Under the pieces are notes generated by a model. It was not told the origin of the DNA and made no database searches. It was given only the letters and a program-made list of their open reading frames with translations. Shown here one piece after another: positions 1 to 13,400 of a stretch of 64,000 nucleotides of DNA (position 1 is the stretch's first letter; every line of letters starts with the position of its first letter). Both the position numbers and the translations under genes were made by a program. The stretch is from contig NW_002060948.1 in NCBI RefSeq assembly GCF_000150275.1, positions 5,818,751 to 5,882,750 on the forward strand, in the 5' to 3' direction. Origin of the DNA: Trichoplax adhaerens (lineage: Eukaryota; Placozoa; Uniplacotomia; Trichoplacea; Trichoplacidae).

Positions 1-604
1 AAATTAATTTACATTAGTCTTACAAAAAATAAATTAATACGAGTGGTTAAGAAATCGTAGTCAACGTAAGAATGATTACCGTAATTTCATGATCCGAATA
101 GGTTTCAGGAATTTTATCATTTGTTATTTCAATATACAGTATATAGCTAATTCTACTCTTTACTATTAGAGTGAAGAAATTAAAGGAAAATTCTTCAATA
201 TCAATAAAGGGATGATTACCAACGCAAGTATATCATGTACGGTGCATTAATATAAAACATCTAGGACTTGCATAATTATCATCGTATTGTCAAATTATTT
301 ACGTTTACGTTTCATAGATGAGCCAGTAGTTTTATCGTTAGGCAATGTCTACATATTTATACTAGCTTAATAAATCTTGCACAATCATATAATTATGAGA
401 AAGTGGCCTAACACTAAGTTAGATAATAAATTTTATCGGCCTATTGATATGAATTTATTAGAGTTGGACATAAAGTTTAATTTGAAAAGATTATGTTTAC
501 TCTTATCATGTGGGAGAAATAATCTTCACACTTTAATTTCGGATGTTCCAGAGCAACAACGCGAACCTTAACGCTAACGATCTCATCCAAAATGATCAAA
601 CTTT
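1..604. other. Left-edge intergenic DNA
   Basis: This is A+T-rich DNA downstream of RTRAF. The only coding-like piece is a possible terminal exon on the minus strand at 295-348, listed separately. The open frame at 377-571 on the plus strand has no ATG-based start, low complexity and no recognised similarity, so it is not called. No repeats or RNA genes were seen. Confidence 0.5.
295..348 (-). CDS. Possible last exon of an unidentified minus-strand gene
   Basis: Read on the minus strand, an AG acceptor at 350-349 is followed by 18 codons ending in TAA (297-295). The peptide is TLPNDKTTGSSMKRKRK. A lysine/arginine-rich tail is common in nuclear or nucleolar proteins, but the piece is too short to identify. 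Its upstream exons would have to lie between here and RTRAF or beyond RTRAF, and none was found. It could easily be chance. Confidence 0.2.
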   Translation of the reverse strand, partial: TLPNDKTTGSSMKRKRK

Positions 605-2517
605 TTATCTTCCAACTTTACCAAGTGAACGATCTGTCTTCGGATTGGCAGTTAAACGTTGCACAGCGACAATAGCAGCATTAATACCATTCTGTAGTTC
701 GCGCAGTTCAGCTATATGTAGAATTTGTATGATTTTTGCGGCCTGCTCAACAACTGGATCTGTAATAATGAGTTATATTAAAGGTTTTGATAAAGTAACA
801 ACACGCGTCAAATGTATTTATTGCACAGCGTGCCAAAATTAACAGCATCCAATGATTGCAATGGTATCAGAACACGTCGGCTATACCTTTCACACTAGGT
901 ACACAGCTAGGAGTACTAGCGAGTGAGCGGTAGAGTTCCTAGAGTAAACAGACAGCGTAAAATGATTGATATATGATTTAAAATTTCAACTTTGAAGAAA
1001 ACACTAAATAGGCAAATAGTAAAATGTATAACTAATAGCGTTCTGGTTCTGCCATACAAAGATTCATATCGCTAGAGCAAAAATTGACATTGATATAGAA
1101 TATATTTCTAGCTTTCTGATATATCGTAATAGCAACTGCAGCACTTAATATGAATTTATTATTATTACGTTGCTAAATTCAATGTGGTATAAAATCTTAC
1201 TAATCATACCTCTTCTTGGGCTGATTGGTTGCTATTAAGACTATTTGAAGACAGTTTACTTTCGATAAGATTACGAATACCCTATAAGGCAATGAAGATG
1301 ATTTACTACTAAGGCTATCATATCATTGACAGGATAGCGTAGAACTTTATAGATATGTTTCTTCATACTAATGCAGCATTTTAGCATACATCAATACATA
1401 TAGCGCAATCTTACTTACCTCTAGCATTAGTAAATGTTGATCTTGATCTTGGTATGGTGGCATTTCAAGTAGTTCAGCTAGTTGTCTAATTCCGGATCTC
1501 AATTGAGGATCATCATCTATCATTAGAGTCATTATAGTAATTTTACTGCATTTTAATCAATTATTGTATTTACGAATAATTATTATCATTGCAATTAGAG
1601 ATAATTAATCAAATGTTTATTGCAAGCAATATTAAAATTGACAATGCAATGATTTTTCCCATGATGTTACGAATAATAGTGGAATAAAACCAACCCGATA
1701 TAGCCAACAACTCATCGATTTCCAACTTTTGTATTTTATGCAGAGTAATGTTGGGTTCACTCTGATATAATTGCACTAAAACAGTATGAAGACGATCAAT
1801 TCATTATACAGTCATAAGTTATGCATGAAAGATATCTTGTGATGTCGTTCTTACGATTGTCTTGAAATTTTAAGCGACATGCATATCCTAACAGCCATTC
1901 AGTAATTTCTTTCCTTTGATTGGATTTGACTGGGCATTTCAGTAATTTTAGGTACTAACAAGACAAAAAGAGTTTTCATCACGAGTTTAATTTATTTTAA
2001 GAACAAGGGTGGAAGTTGAATTACGTCCAATCTATAAGAAGTTGATTAGTATTGACGCAAAAAGTGATGCTATCATCGATTCGTTTCTATGGCTCACTTT
2101 TGTAAAATGATCAGGCCAAGTTTGGCTATCGATAGCTCGCAATTCGTCTCTTTCATTGACTTTGCAATGCCTTATAATCGTGTCTTCTAGCCAAACGACC
2201 AAATTTTGAAATGCTTTCTCATCTGGTGAAATTGATGATAAAGATGAGATTAATTTGGGCATTGTTTGAGCTTGTATTTTATGGCACTATATCGATAATA
2301 CGCTGTGGTGATACTGCACATCGTGACGATGGCAGCGTCTCTGACTATAGGCTTAGTCTATATTGTACAAAATTATCAATGTACTTGATGCAAGAGAATA
2401 ATAACGACACCTATCCTAGCTGGTCGTAATACATGTACTAAAGTTGTGTTGACCTTGGCAATGGAAATGATTGGGATCAGCATAGAATTGCAAGGCTTGC
2501 AGTTTGCGCTTGAACAT
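605..2517 (-). CDS. RTRAF: RTRAF (hCLE/C14orf166) homolog, 8 exons, 248 aa
   Basis: RTRAF is an RNA-binding partner of the RTCB tRNA-ligase complex (with DDX1 and FAM98 proteins) and modulates RNA polymerase II; it shuttles between nucleus and cytoplasm. Exons on the minus strand: 2517-2454, 2222-2098, 1954-1855, 1775-1695, 1516-1419, 1281-1210, 938-887 and 759-605 (stop TAA 607-605). The 747 nt give 248 aa, against 244 in human. The start MFKRKLQALQFY matches the family N-terminus. Exon 2 carries QNLVVWLEDTIIRHCKV, exon 3 ITEWLLGYACRL, and the last exon ILHIAELRELQ...AAIVAVQ and the C-terminal LGKVGR. Exons 4 and 7 (linker and an 18-residue piece) are divergent and were accepted mainly because splice phases fit. 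The gene is head-to-head with the MIA3-like gene, 1.9 kb away. Confidence 0.92.
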
Positions 2518-4423
2518 GACTCTATGTCGTTTCTCTTGGGAGTATTGATTGATTGCTGGTAGACGATGATACGACACTTGCTTGATAATTACCTTTCTTA
2601 GCAATTTTCTTCTACCTGTATCAAAATAAACGCGTCCAAGTTGAAAATGATGCTAGCTTTGGATTGGATCGAAGCTGCATGTCTGCTGTCCAGTGGACAG
2701 TACTCGTATCTATTTTATCAAGCTTGATTGGGTACTTACGTCCACACAGCGATGACAGTGGTTGCTGCTTTTCTACCTCGATCAATTGACTACAGTACAG
2801 TATAATCTTGCTCAACGATTACCTCTCATTAAAGCACTAATTCTGTTTTCACAACATTGAAGTAGGTCGATGATCAGCTATCCTCGATTCAATCTCTAGC
2901 TGGTGCGTAGAAACGTCAGTTGGTGCAAATCCAGCGTTACGCTGTCGAGATCGAAGTACCGTAATTAGGCGGAGTAAGTACTGTAACGCCGTACAGTACT
3001 GTACCGTCCATTGTCCAGTCCTGTCCAGTCCAGTACTACCCCAATTCAAGCCCAGTGTGTCCAGTACAATGTACTGTGCAGTGTCCAGTACAATGTACTG
3101 TACGATGTGAGCCAGTTCTCTTTAGAGTGCTATTAGGCAAAATAAATTGTAGTAAAGCAGCAAAATTTGCCTAAAATTCTATGCATACAGATAGATGAAA
3201 TTCAGCTTTATATTCGTATAATTCTTGTTACATTTTTATTCTCTCTCGTGATTTTAGGGCACCTGAAAGTACAGTACTCTGATTCGAACTGGTTCACACT
3301 CTGTACTGTACAGTACAGTACACTGTACAGTACAGTGAGTACACTGGTCGACTACTACTGTAGAATTATTATCAGACAATCAATGACTGAATGGAAAGCA
3401 AACTAAGCAGCCAAAGACAAAAATGTTCGGGACACTATACTGTACGGTATAATAGAATTTGACAGCCTAATACAGTACTGTATTAGGCCATTTTGCCTGT
3501 CCTTAGTGCAGAAGTCATCTTGTAGTGTCTGTCCCCAGTGCAGAAGTCCATGCATAGAGACATCCTCATACTGTACAGTGTACACTAGAGAGTCTCTAGT
3601 ATGTAACTCCAATGCTATGGAATGTAACAACTCTTAATCAGTATTTGCTTATTAAGCTTAAAAATCCCTTAGTTTTTGAAAAAAATTTCTTCTTAAAGAT
3701 AGTACTAAGCGTTCGAAGGGTTAAGTTCACTGCTTGATGCTTTTCAAAGTGACAAAATACTGTACATTGATATACTGTACACTGTACTGTACACTAGAGA
3801 CCCTCTACAGTACTGTATGAGAGACGTGACAATCTATTGTTCAAATTGGACACCATGGTTCTCTCTAGGCCTTATCTTCCCCTCACGACCACACTGTGAA
3901 TCTCCAAGATAGAGGGTCTGTACTGTACTGTACACTGTACGCTCAGTATACTGTACTGTATACTGTAGTACTGCATGGTCTCAACAGTGAGAAAGAATCA
4001 TGGAGTTGAAGAGTTTTTTTTTCTTGACTTTAGGGAGTTGAGATGTTTTTTTTCTTTACTGTAGGGAGTTGAAGAGTTTTCTTTCTTAACTATAATCAGA
4101 AGACTGTCAACTGTAGCTTTAGTTTATACTGTACACTGTACAGTACATTATTATTATGTATTGGTATGATCTGGTATTACAGTACTGGACTCATTTTCAA
4201 CGGCAGCAAACGTCACCACACACGTACAGTACAGTTCAGGACAAGTACTGGACTGGACTGTACATGTACAGTACAGTATACTGTATGCACTGTACAGTAT
4301 ACAGTACTGTACTAAAGACTCTGCTGTGCAGAACTCAATACTTACTGGACACAATTGCACATGCGTTCACTCATTCGTCGGATAAGCTTCAGCTAGCAAT
4401 GAAGACGTAGACAAGAGGAAAAA
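2518..4423. repeat. Divergent intergenic region with GTAC-palindrome repeats
   Basis: About 1.9 kb separates the divergent starts of RTRAF and the MIA3-like gene. From about 2690 to 4320 it is studded with short self-complementary strings built from CTGTAC/GTACAG/AGTACT, for example around 2990-3105, 3295-3345, 3465-3485, 3760-3810, 3918-3980 and 4225-4315. Many pairs could fold into hairpins. Several open frames here run straight through these repeats and are not genes. A short direct repeat with the core gggagttgaagagtttt plus a pyrimidine run occurs at about 4003-4085. The region probably contains both promoters. Confidence 0.75.
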
Positions 4424-7400
4424 ATGGCTAATTGTCTAACATGCTGTCGATGGATTGTATTCTATTTAGTGGCGTTAATACTAGTCTCCAATTTATTTCT
4501 ATCACACAATAATATCCATAATAAATTGGGCTTAGCCACAGGTAGGTTTGCAATCAATAGAAAGTAGCATAGCATCATTAAAATGCGATCCAACTTCAAA
4601 TTCGTCATGTTTATTATCCTCATGGATCATTCATCACCAATAAACTAGTAGCACCATCATCGATCTTGTCTTCATTCATCAATCAAATAAATACAATTGG
4701 TCAAATCCTATTCTAGTTACACAGTTACACTAGGTTGACCAAGTTAAATCTCTAGTTCTAAAATAGCCCATCGGTTAGCGTGTTCTACTTGGATGATGGA
4801 CGAGGGTATCGCCAGTGGAATTCAGGCCTTTTTTATCACTAGGCTACGTGTCACTTTGATTGATTGAAAGACATCATATCCCAACATACAGATACTGTAT
4901 GAATAAATACCTATTCCAATCAGGATCATAGCCATTATTGATCCCCAATTTTTCTTGTTAGACTATCCCAAAGTCAATGAATACACTTATTAAAATGACA
5001 CAAGTTATGCTATCATGATGGGAAGAATTGTTCAACTAGGCAGTTGCCTTTTTTCAAGCGTTTAATTGAATTGGACGATGTTGCATCTGAGTGGTGGTCA
5101 ACTAGGCTACTTTCCCTATCACTGCAGGTTGCTCCTTGTCTTGTCATACTGAATATAATTTAATTACATTAAAGTACGAGTGATGCAAGTGAAACTTACT
5201 ATGGAGCTATTTCCACTACCTCTCTACTGTTTGTTATTCTATGACCATACTTACAAAGTAGAACAAGTGTAAATAGTAAACACTCAATATTACATGCCAC
5301 TGTGTTAACTGAAATCAACACATGGATGCTATCCATGCCAGCTTATAGACTCACAGTTGAATTCAATCATGATGATAGTGATATCGGCTTAAACTTGACG
5401 CTATCCATACTTTAGTAAGCGACTAACCAGATGATACTTCCAACTTTTACAATTGCATAGGAGTCAGTACACATTGAAATCAAAAACACAAACCTCGTCG
5501 GTTTATATTCAATTCGGAGATCTATTCCAAGTATCGAAACAAGATGAAATCATAAAGGATACTGTAGATAGTCGACTAATTGAGAAGACCATAATAGTAT
5601 TACTTCGTAGTACTGTACTAGTAAGCTACATTGACAGATGCCTACCCCGCTCAGTATCGTATCGATCAAGAGAATCCAACTTTCATTCAATACAACTATA
5701 CACGTAGAAATACTTGTTAGAAATTTGCGCCATCACTATATTGAAAATGTCAAAATACAGCTGTTACAAAGTAAAGCATACGCATGAAAGGATTAAATTA
5801 AAATAGACCGACAAGACATCATGATAGCGTTGCCACTCTTTCCTGAAGCTTGATAAACAAAAATTTGTACTGAGGAGAAATTGTATCTTTCCTCTGCCAA
5901 ATTCGTTTTATTCCATTAGTTTAAATTTATGTCATAGCTGAAGTTTTCATCATCTGCAGTTAAAGCATAAATTGGACTTGTGGAAATTCTTTTATTCATC
6001 ATGCTCATTCATTACCTTAATGTTGCCTACTCTAAATAAGACCTCGCCAATTCAGCTGTACAGTCTTTTACGCCACGTTTTACTGTATTTCATTGAAGCA
6101 TTGAAGATGGTAACTAAGTATAGGACATAGATCCATTACAATAGGAAGTAACCGTATTTTTTGCATATAGAATCTCTTGGGCAAGGCCTTGTTTTTATTT
6201 CAAATCTATTATTCAAACGCATATTTACTAATTTTTAGGTGAGGTAGTAGTTGCCAATAATCATACAGCTGAGAAGGAGGCTAGCGATATAGGCCAGACA
6301 AGAAAAGAAGACGAATCAACTGGCAATAATCCAATAAGTAGTAATAAAATAGCAGAAAACACAGAAACTTCCAGTAATAATGATAAATTAGGCAAGGGTG
6401 ATAGAGAAAAGATGTCATTGAAATTGAAGGAGCTATTTCGCAACGCTAAACTGTCCAAGAATATGAACAAACAGTTAGGTCTGGACGAAGATGATAGCGT
6501 GAATAAAGACAGAGATAAAACGATGAAAGAGGATAAAAGTAGATATGTTAATAAAGATCCAGATGGCAATTCTGTTGAAAATAGCCGAGTAGCTGATATT
6601 TCTCGACGTTATACCAAAGACCTGCCATCATCATCCAATGATACAACCTCAGTTGATGCTCAAGGTAATAAAATTTAGTTATGGGTTATCATAAAATGCT
6701 ATCCAAAGTAGACCCTGTAAATAGCACCTATGTAATGGTTTTAACGCAGTCTGTTAACTGTGATAAAATGAATGACACATAGTGCAAATTTTAGACCTTA
6801 GAACGTCTGTATTGGCTAAAAATACCTTCACCGAAGATTTCTCTAATATTACAACCACAACGAATAATGATGACATCAAATCTTTGTTAATCAATCAAAA
6901 ATTATATTATGTATAGAATGCTACATTAATAATAAGGATGTTAATAAAACTGCCAACTTATTTCTATTTCTGCCAATTACCTAGTAATAACTACAACTGA
7001 TAATACGATGGATAACACGAATAGCTTATCCATTATGCATCAGTCGAAGGAAACCGATCAAATAGGCAAGTATTCGAAATTGAAGAATACGCTTATAATT
7101 AATATAATCAGTCCTTTTTTAACTGCCATATGACAATGGTACAGGCTGGCTTTTGGCTAATAGCGTTAATTCTGAATTGACAACTAGTTGAAATTTTTAT
7201 ACTCGTATGATAGTAACTATTTACCTTGTTAACGTTGTCGATATTTTACATTGTAGATATCAATGCAACTTTAGTTTCAACAATAGAAGAGTCGACGAAA
7301 GATATATCATCTCAGATATCGGATTCTGTTAGTTATTCAGGGGAAGAACGCGATACTAGTGAGTATAAACAGAATTACATTTAATAGCATAAGCACAAGC

Positions 7401-10400
7401 AAATTTCAGCTATCTTCGTTAACGAAATATCGGTAGTCTTGATCGAAAGAATTCACAGTTCCAAATATCTTACTTTCCACTAATGTATTATAGGCAAAAG
7501 TGCCACGTCTACTGGAACTAGTATCGACGATGTATCAAGCACCAAGACTCAAATCAAGGATACGAGTAGTCCTGTAGAAGATACTAGCGATACGGGTACG
7601 CATACTCTATCAACATGCAGTATTATTTACCAGCAAATTTCGACTATGTTTGTTAACGAAATATCGGTAGTCTTGATCGAAAGAATTCACAGTTCCAAAT
7701 ATCTTACACTTCACTAATGTATTATAGGTAAAAGTGCCACGTCTACTAGAGACTAGTATCGACGATGTATCAAGCACCAAGACTCAAATGGAGGATACGA
7801 GTAGTCCTGTAGAAGATACTAGCGATACGGGTACGCATACTCTATCAACATGCAGTGTTATTCACTAGCAAATTTCAGCTATCTTTGTTAACGAAATATC
7901 AGTAGTCTTGATTGAGAAGATTCACATTTCCAAATAACTAACACTCCACTAATGTATTATAGGTAAAAGTGCCACGTCTACTGGGACTAGTATCGGCCAT
8001 GTATCAAGCACCAACACTCAACTGGAGGATATGAGTAGTCCTGTAGAAGATACTAGCGATACGGGTACGCATACTCTTTCAACATGCAATGTTATTCACC
8101 AACAAATTTCGACTATCTTTGTTAACGAAATATCGGTAGTCTTGATCGAAAGAATTCACAGTTCCAAATATCTTACACTTCACTAATGTATTATAGGTAA
8201 AAGTACCACGTCTACTGAGACTAGCATCGGCCATGTATCAAGCACCAACACTCAAATGGAGGATACGAGTAGTCCTGTAGAAGATACTAGCGATACGGGT
8301 ACGCATACTCTATCAACATGCAGTATTATTTACCAGCAAATTTCGATTATCTTTGTTAACGAAATATCGGTAGTCTTGATCGAAAGAATTCACAGTTCCA
8401 AATATCTTACACTCCACTAATGTATTATAGGTAAAAGTGCTACGTCTACTGGGACTAGTATCGACGATGTATCAAGCACCAAGACTCAACTGGAGGATAT
8501 GAGTAGTCCTGTAGAAGATACTAGCGATACGGGTACGCATACTCTATCAACATGCAGTGTTATTAAAATAAAAATCATTCCCTGAAGTAATGGCCTAATT
8601 TTTATAGCTATCATTTTATCGCTTCTATGATTGATTTAGTGTATGATACCCTCCTTTATATTACGTGCTCAAAACTTTAAAAATTTGTCTTTACACAGTC
8701 AATAATGTACCTATTGAAAAATTAAATAGTGTTTCGCACAAGCAAGTTTTGTAGAGTTTCCTAATATTATCAAGATGACCTCATGGTTTAACCTACTAAA
8801 AGATTTAATTCTTAACCCTATATTTGTTACTGATTTACTCTGTTTTATCTTTAAATTAAATAATCATGACTACAACATACTGATTTAAGAAACTTTATAA
8901 ACATTCATATATTAACTTTTTATTTGAAATTTGCATTTGCGTTCTTGCAATAGTACCATATACTTCCCCAAGTCTTCCTGTTACCAAATCTGTTCTGGCT
9001 ACGGATATATTAAGTCCTTCTAGTGTCAAAACTGATCTGGCTACGGATACCTCAAGTATTCCAGATGATACTCAAGATGATTCCAAAACCTTCAAAACAG
9101 GTATTTTACCGAGGTTATTTTATGATGCATTAGCGCATAACTTCATATAATAGTATTCTTTGTAATGCCATAACTATTCGTATTTTTATTCGTACAAATC
9201 TTGACCTTCGCATTCATGAATGATATGATTAAGATATTTTCACCTAGCCGTTAATAGTTCTTTGAAATCGCTAGTAGTAAAACTCTTTACAATTGTTCGA
9301 TTTGTATACTTTGAAACAGTATTAGTAGTGCGTTAGCTTAGCTGTTAAAAGTCAGAATTTGCACTTGTAATAAACTAAGGAAGAAGTTTCATTTCCGAAA
9401 GGATGGTGATAAGTACATATGTGTCATTTTCTTATAGAAGACGCATACAGATGCATACCTTCAGTCCAGTTATTGAGTTTTTACCCTATGTGTTCTGTAG
9501 ATAACAGATATAAGAAAGAATTTATATGGTACTGCAGCTAGAATTCGATTTCTATGTTAAATTCGTTCACTGTATAATTGATAAATGAGTAAAATCATAG
9601 AATCAATTACAGCACATACTACGCCATTTGCATTCCTTCTCTCATACTAACGACTACGGGAAACCCCACGGCTAGTTACATTTATGTGATTTTTCTCAAC
9701 TACTATAAATAGCTACACATTTGATTGTATCTGTTTATTCGTAGAAAATACAGAGAATATGAGAACACGTGATCGTTCTACGGAAGAAAGACCCACTACT
9801 GTCAGCGAAACACTTACGAGTAAAGAGTTTTCTTCGTTAACAACTAGTATATACTATTGACGAAATACTGTAATGAATTTTAATGATATTGCTTTCCCTA
9901 AATATTATCATTAATTACAGTACGTATCTTCTAGTTATATTTTCAGACAGTACTAATTATAAGCAAGAAAGCGATGTAACTGACACTAGCCAAATTATTG
10001 ATACTATCGAATCAATAGCAGATAAAACGTTTTGGTCAACTGGTATAAGCGATTTTATTAAGTATCGATTCAGTGACAATTCGTCATTAATTCAGCTTCG
10101 ATTCCCTAACTGTATTCTTGTTTATACTTGTTACACAAAAAGTAGAAGATACATATAAGAGTGCGTATTTAAAGGAGGAATTTATTTACGAAGCTCCACC
10201 AACAGATTTAGATCATATTACTGCGTCTACAACGAGCGGTATTGCAATAATTTATAATATAAGAATAGGTAACTTGTACTCCGCTATCAAATAATTAGTT
10301 GTAATTTTACTTTATAGAAATTTCCGAAATTCAACAGAAATCTAGTACTCAAGGTATGTCTATTACCAAAACCCAAAGCGAATAAATTATTGGTGCTGCT

Positions 10401-13400
10401 ACACGGTGTACCGTCACGGAATATTAATGCAGTACTGTTTACCAGTCCTTTGAACAATTAATGCCGTGTAAAGTTGATCTTTAAACGGAAATATTTTTTT
10501 ACCCAATTTGATTAGATACCTCGTGGTCCACCACGTCAGAGGATGCAGAAACCACTACTACAGAGAATGAAGAAGCTTCGAAACTTACGTTCGTATTTTG
10601 TTCATTCTACTTTAAGAACTAATAGTACTATTTACATTTCTCAGTTTCTTACGTAACCTTGCTTATCACAAAATTTCAGTACAACTGATGATGAACCGTA
10701 TACAATCACTACATCGCCAGATCTAGAACTTGATAACGTTGTAGCTTCAGCACAAGGTAACATTAAGTGACTTCTATCAGTATTTGATCGGTGCTTGTTC
10801 GATACCGTTAATGTAATGTTACTTCACGTAGTGAAAATACGCAGAATAACAATTTCAAATCGTCTTAGTATGTAAGTAATCAAATCAGTGATGGCTAACT
10901 GTTCCGCCCATTCTTATCTAGAAGAGGAAATTGTAAGCACTGAAACTAGAGACATTGCTGGTTTATCAACTGTAGCTCAAACAAAAGATGCTGCAAGTTC
11001 TCCATCGATGGATGAGAGTATACCCCCTACTGTACCTACCAGACAAACGTCGCTGCTTGATATGGTAAATTATATACAGCAAATACTATACATTAAATAG
11101 GATTGCGGAATGTGTCTGAAATTGGCATATTACATTAAACATCCCAAATATTCAACATTACTCGTTAAATTAAAAGATGATTAATTTCTTACAGATATTT
11201 ACATTGGATAAATCGATCATCCAGCAAGTCAAGAGTTTATCTCAGGTAAATTATTATTTTAAAATATGCACAGATGCATGTTACTTTTTGTTGAGAATCG
11301 CATCACTAGCAGCTACTAATAGTGAATAAGTTAAAGTTTTGGATAGTACAGTAACTATAATTGATTGACATAAACTGTTTCCATGAAATATGTACTGTAC
11401 TACTTAAGTTAAGTCATCACTATCGATTGGTATGCTTTCGGATCTAATTGGTGATTCGATTGCAGTCATTTAATTCTGAGAAGAACAGTAAACAGGTAGT
11501 AGGATATGGCTGTTCATCATCGACTTGTACACTACGCATAATGTTCTATATGATACTGACAGTGCTTATGCTGCACTTAACAGTACATGTGCTTTAGCAA
11601 GGAAAATTCTATTATCTGTAGTACTTTGTAATTCGTAATTATGACATAGACATTGATATCGGAGAGTCATGCACATGATTTGTTGCTTGTAATAAGCTTG
11701 TTAGAATCATTCCTAGACAATGAAGATAGCCTAGTTGTCATCGCATTAGGCCAAATGTTATGTCATCCATGATTATGACCGCATGCATCCGTTGAGTGAA
11801 GACGAAGCACATGATTGATAGTGTTGGGATCCAGATGTGCAGGGGCGTATAACTACCCTAACATGTAGTATAGGGTGCATATCGCTATCTCAATTCATTT
11901 TTGCTCTGTAGAAGACTGAATTACTGTCAGCATCATGTTGTAAGCTAATTTAAACCCCGAAACGTTTAATCGTACGAACCTTCGAGGTAATACAGGGTCA
12001 GGTCTAAATACAGCACAATGGGAAAATGGAAAATAAATGGACAATCCAGATTGGTACTATTTCTAAATTTCCAAATCTAAAGTAGATACACATTACGAAA
12101 TAGATGGACTCTATGCCTAATTTACTAATGGAAGTTCCAACGCCTGTCTCTTAAACTGTAGCTAAAGCCTTCTAAATAAACCAAATAATTAATTTCATCG
12201 AATAAATAAACTAGAAAAGTCTCCCAACGGTGACCCATTTCATGCTACGGTACGGTACAGTCTTTTTCTTCACAGTGCATGTACTGTGCACTGAGCATGA
12301 ATGAAAAGTGGGAAACAGATGTAGGCATGCGCAAGAGCAACAAGATCAATTCGTTGTCCCATCTACTCTTTGTTCATGCAGTATGGCAGCGATTGTCTTG
12401 AATTGTAGTAGCCATCGCTGATTTGACTGTGAATAACGCTTTAATTTATCGAGCTCTTAATTGATTAATTGGATAGCCAGAAGTAGATTATCTCGTTTAG
12501 GCGTAGCTTTTGTTGACGCTGTATGATTCTCTCCATCATAGCAATAAACGCAGTCCAGCATAGTTAGATCCAAATTGTCTACTAGCCGTCCTATTTGCAG
12601 CTACAACTAGATCATTTGTGTAGAGTTTCGACAGTGATAGCTTCAGAAGTAAAGAAGTAGCGATCTATATGCCAAGTAATTGGTGCAGTTCAAGTAGGCA
12701 TTTTTCTTATACTGAATGTGTAATTATAAATAGCTACTTTAAATCACCAACGCATTATAGCTTTTTATCCTACACTGACGGGTGACTACCGATAGATCTT
12801 TTTATGACAGCACGTCTCAACTATCCTAGATACGTAAGCAATATTAGACAAACGTATGAATTGACTTACAGGTTATAGAGATCATCGTTTATATACTTGA
12901 TGATATACTGTACTACAGCTTTCATTGGCCATTGAGTCATTGACTACGTTTTTGTGTGATTTTGTCGATGTTTTATGAATTATGAGTAAAGTATGTTGTT
13001 TTGTTTGCGTTGAAACGCAAGCTTTTTTTTTGGTTCAATCGTACATTACATAGATTGACTAAATTAAATAGATTACACAATGTTGTAGTTGATACGTTAG
13101 GTTTACGAATTTTATTTTGAGATGATTATTTTCATCGAATCGAATAATATGAAAGCCACATGTTAACGATGATGCGCTAGCACTAACTTATAGTTAACAA
13201 CAGCTCCTTGCCATTATTTTAATTGCGATATCTGAGTCATGTAGTGTACTATAAGTGTAATTATAGTTATCAGACTAGTATACTGTGTAAGAATGGATCT
13301 TCCTAGCTAACTAGCATACTTATAATTATGTGAATAAGCTGTATTAAATTAACGTGTACTACCTTTTTTGACTAAAATTTCTAGATGGAAGCTTTCGCTG

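Noticed and set aside
543-842. 99-residue plus-strand open frame
   Set aside because: It is the antisense shadow of the RTRAF last exon (759-605), which matches the family C-terminus.
2211-2429. Plus-strand frame over RTRAF exon 2
   Set aside because: Antisense to a clearly conserved RTRAF exon; no similarity of its own.
3167-4410. Several 66-84-residue frames on both strands
   Set aside because: They run through GTAC palindromes and are generated by the repeats, giving Tyr/Ser/Thr/Val/Gln-rich peptides in multiple phases.
5453-5707. 84-residue frame in MIA3 intron 1, tested as the missing SH3 exon
   Set aside because: No SH3-like pattern, no suitable splice pair, and the phase does not fit the 4541/6239 join.
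6261-6569. 102-residue minus-strand frame, Leu/Ser-rich
   Set aside because: Antisense shadow of the second MIA3 exon.
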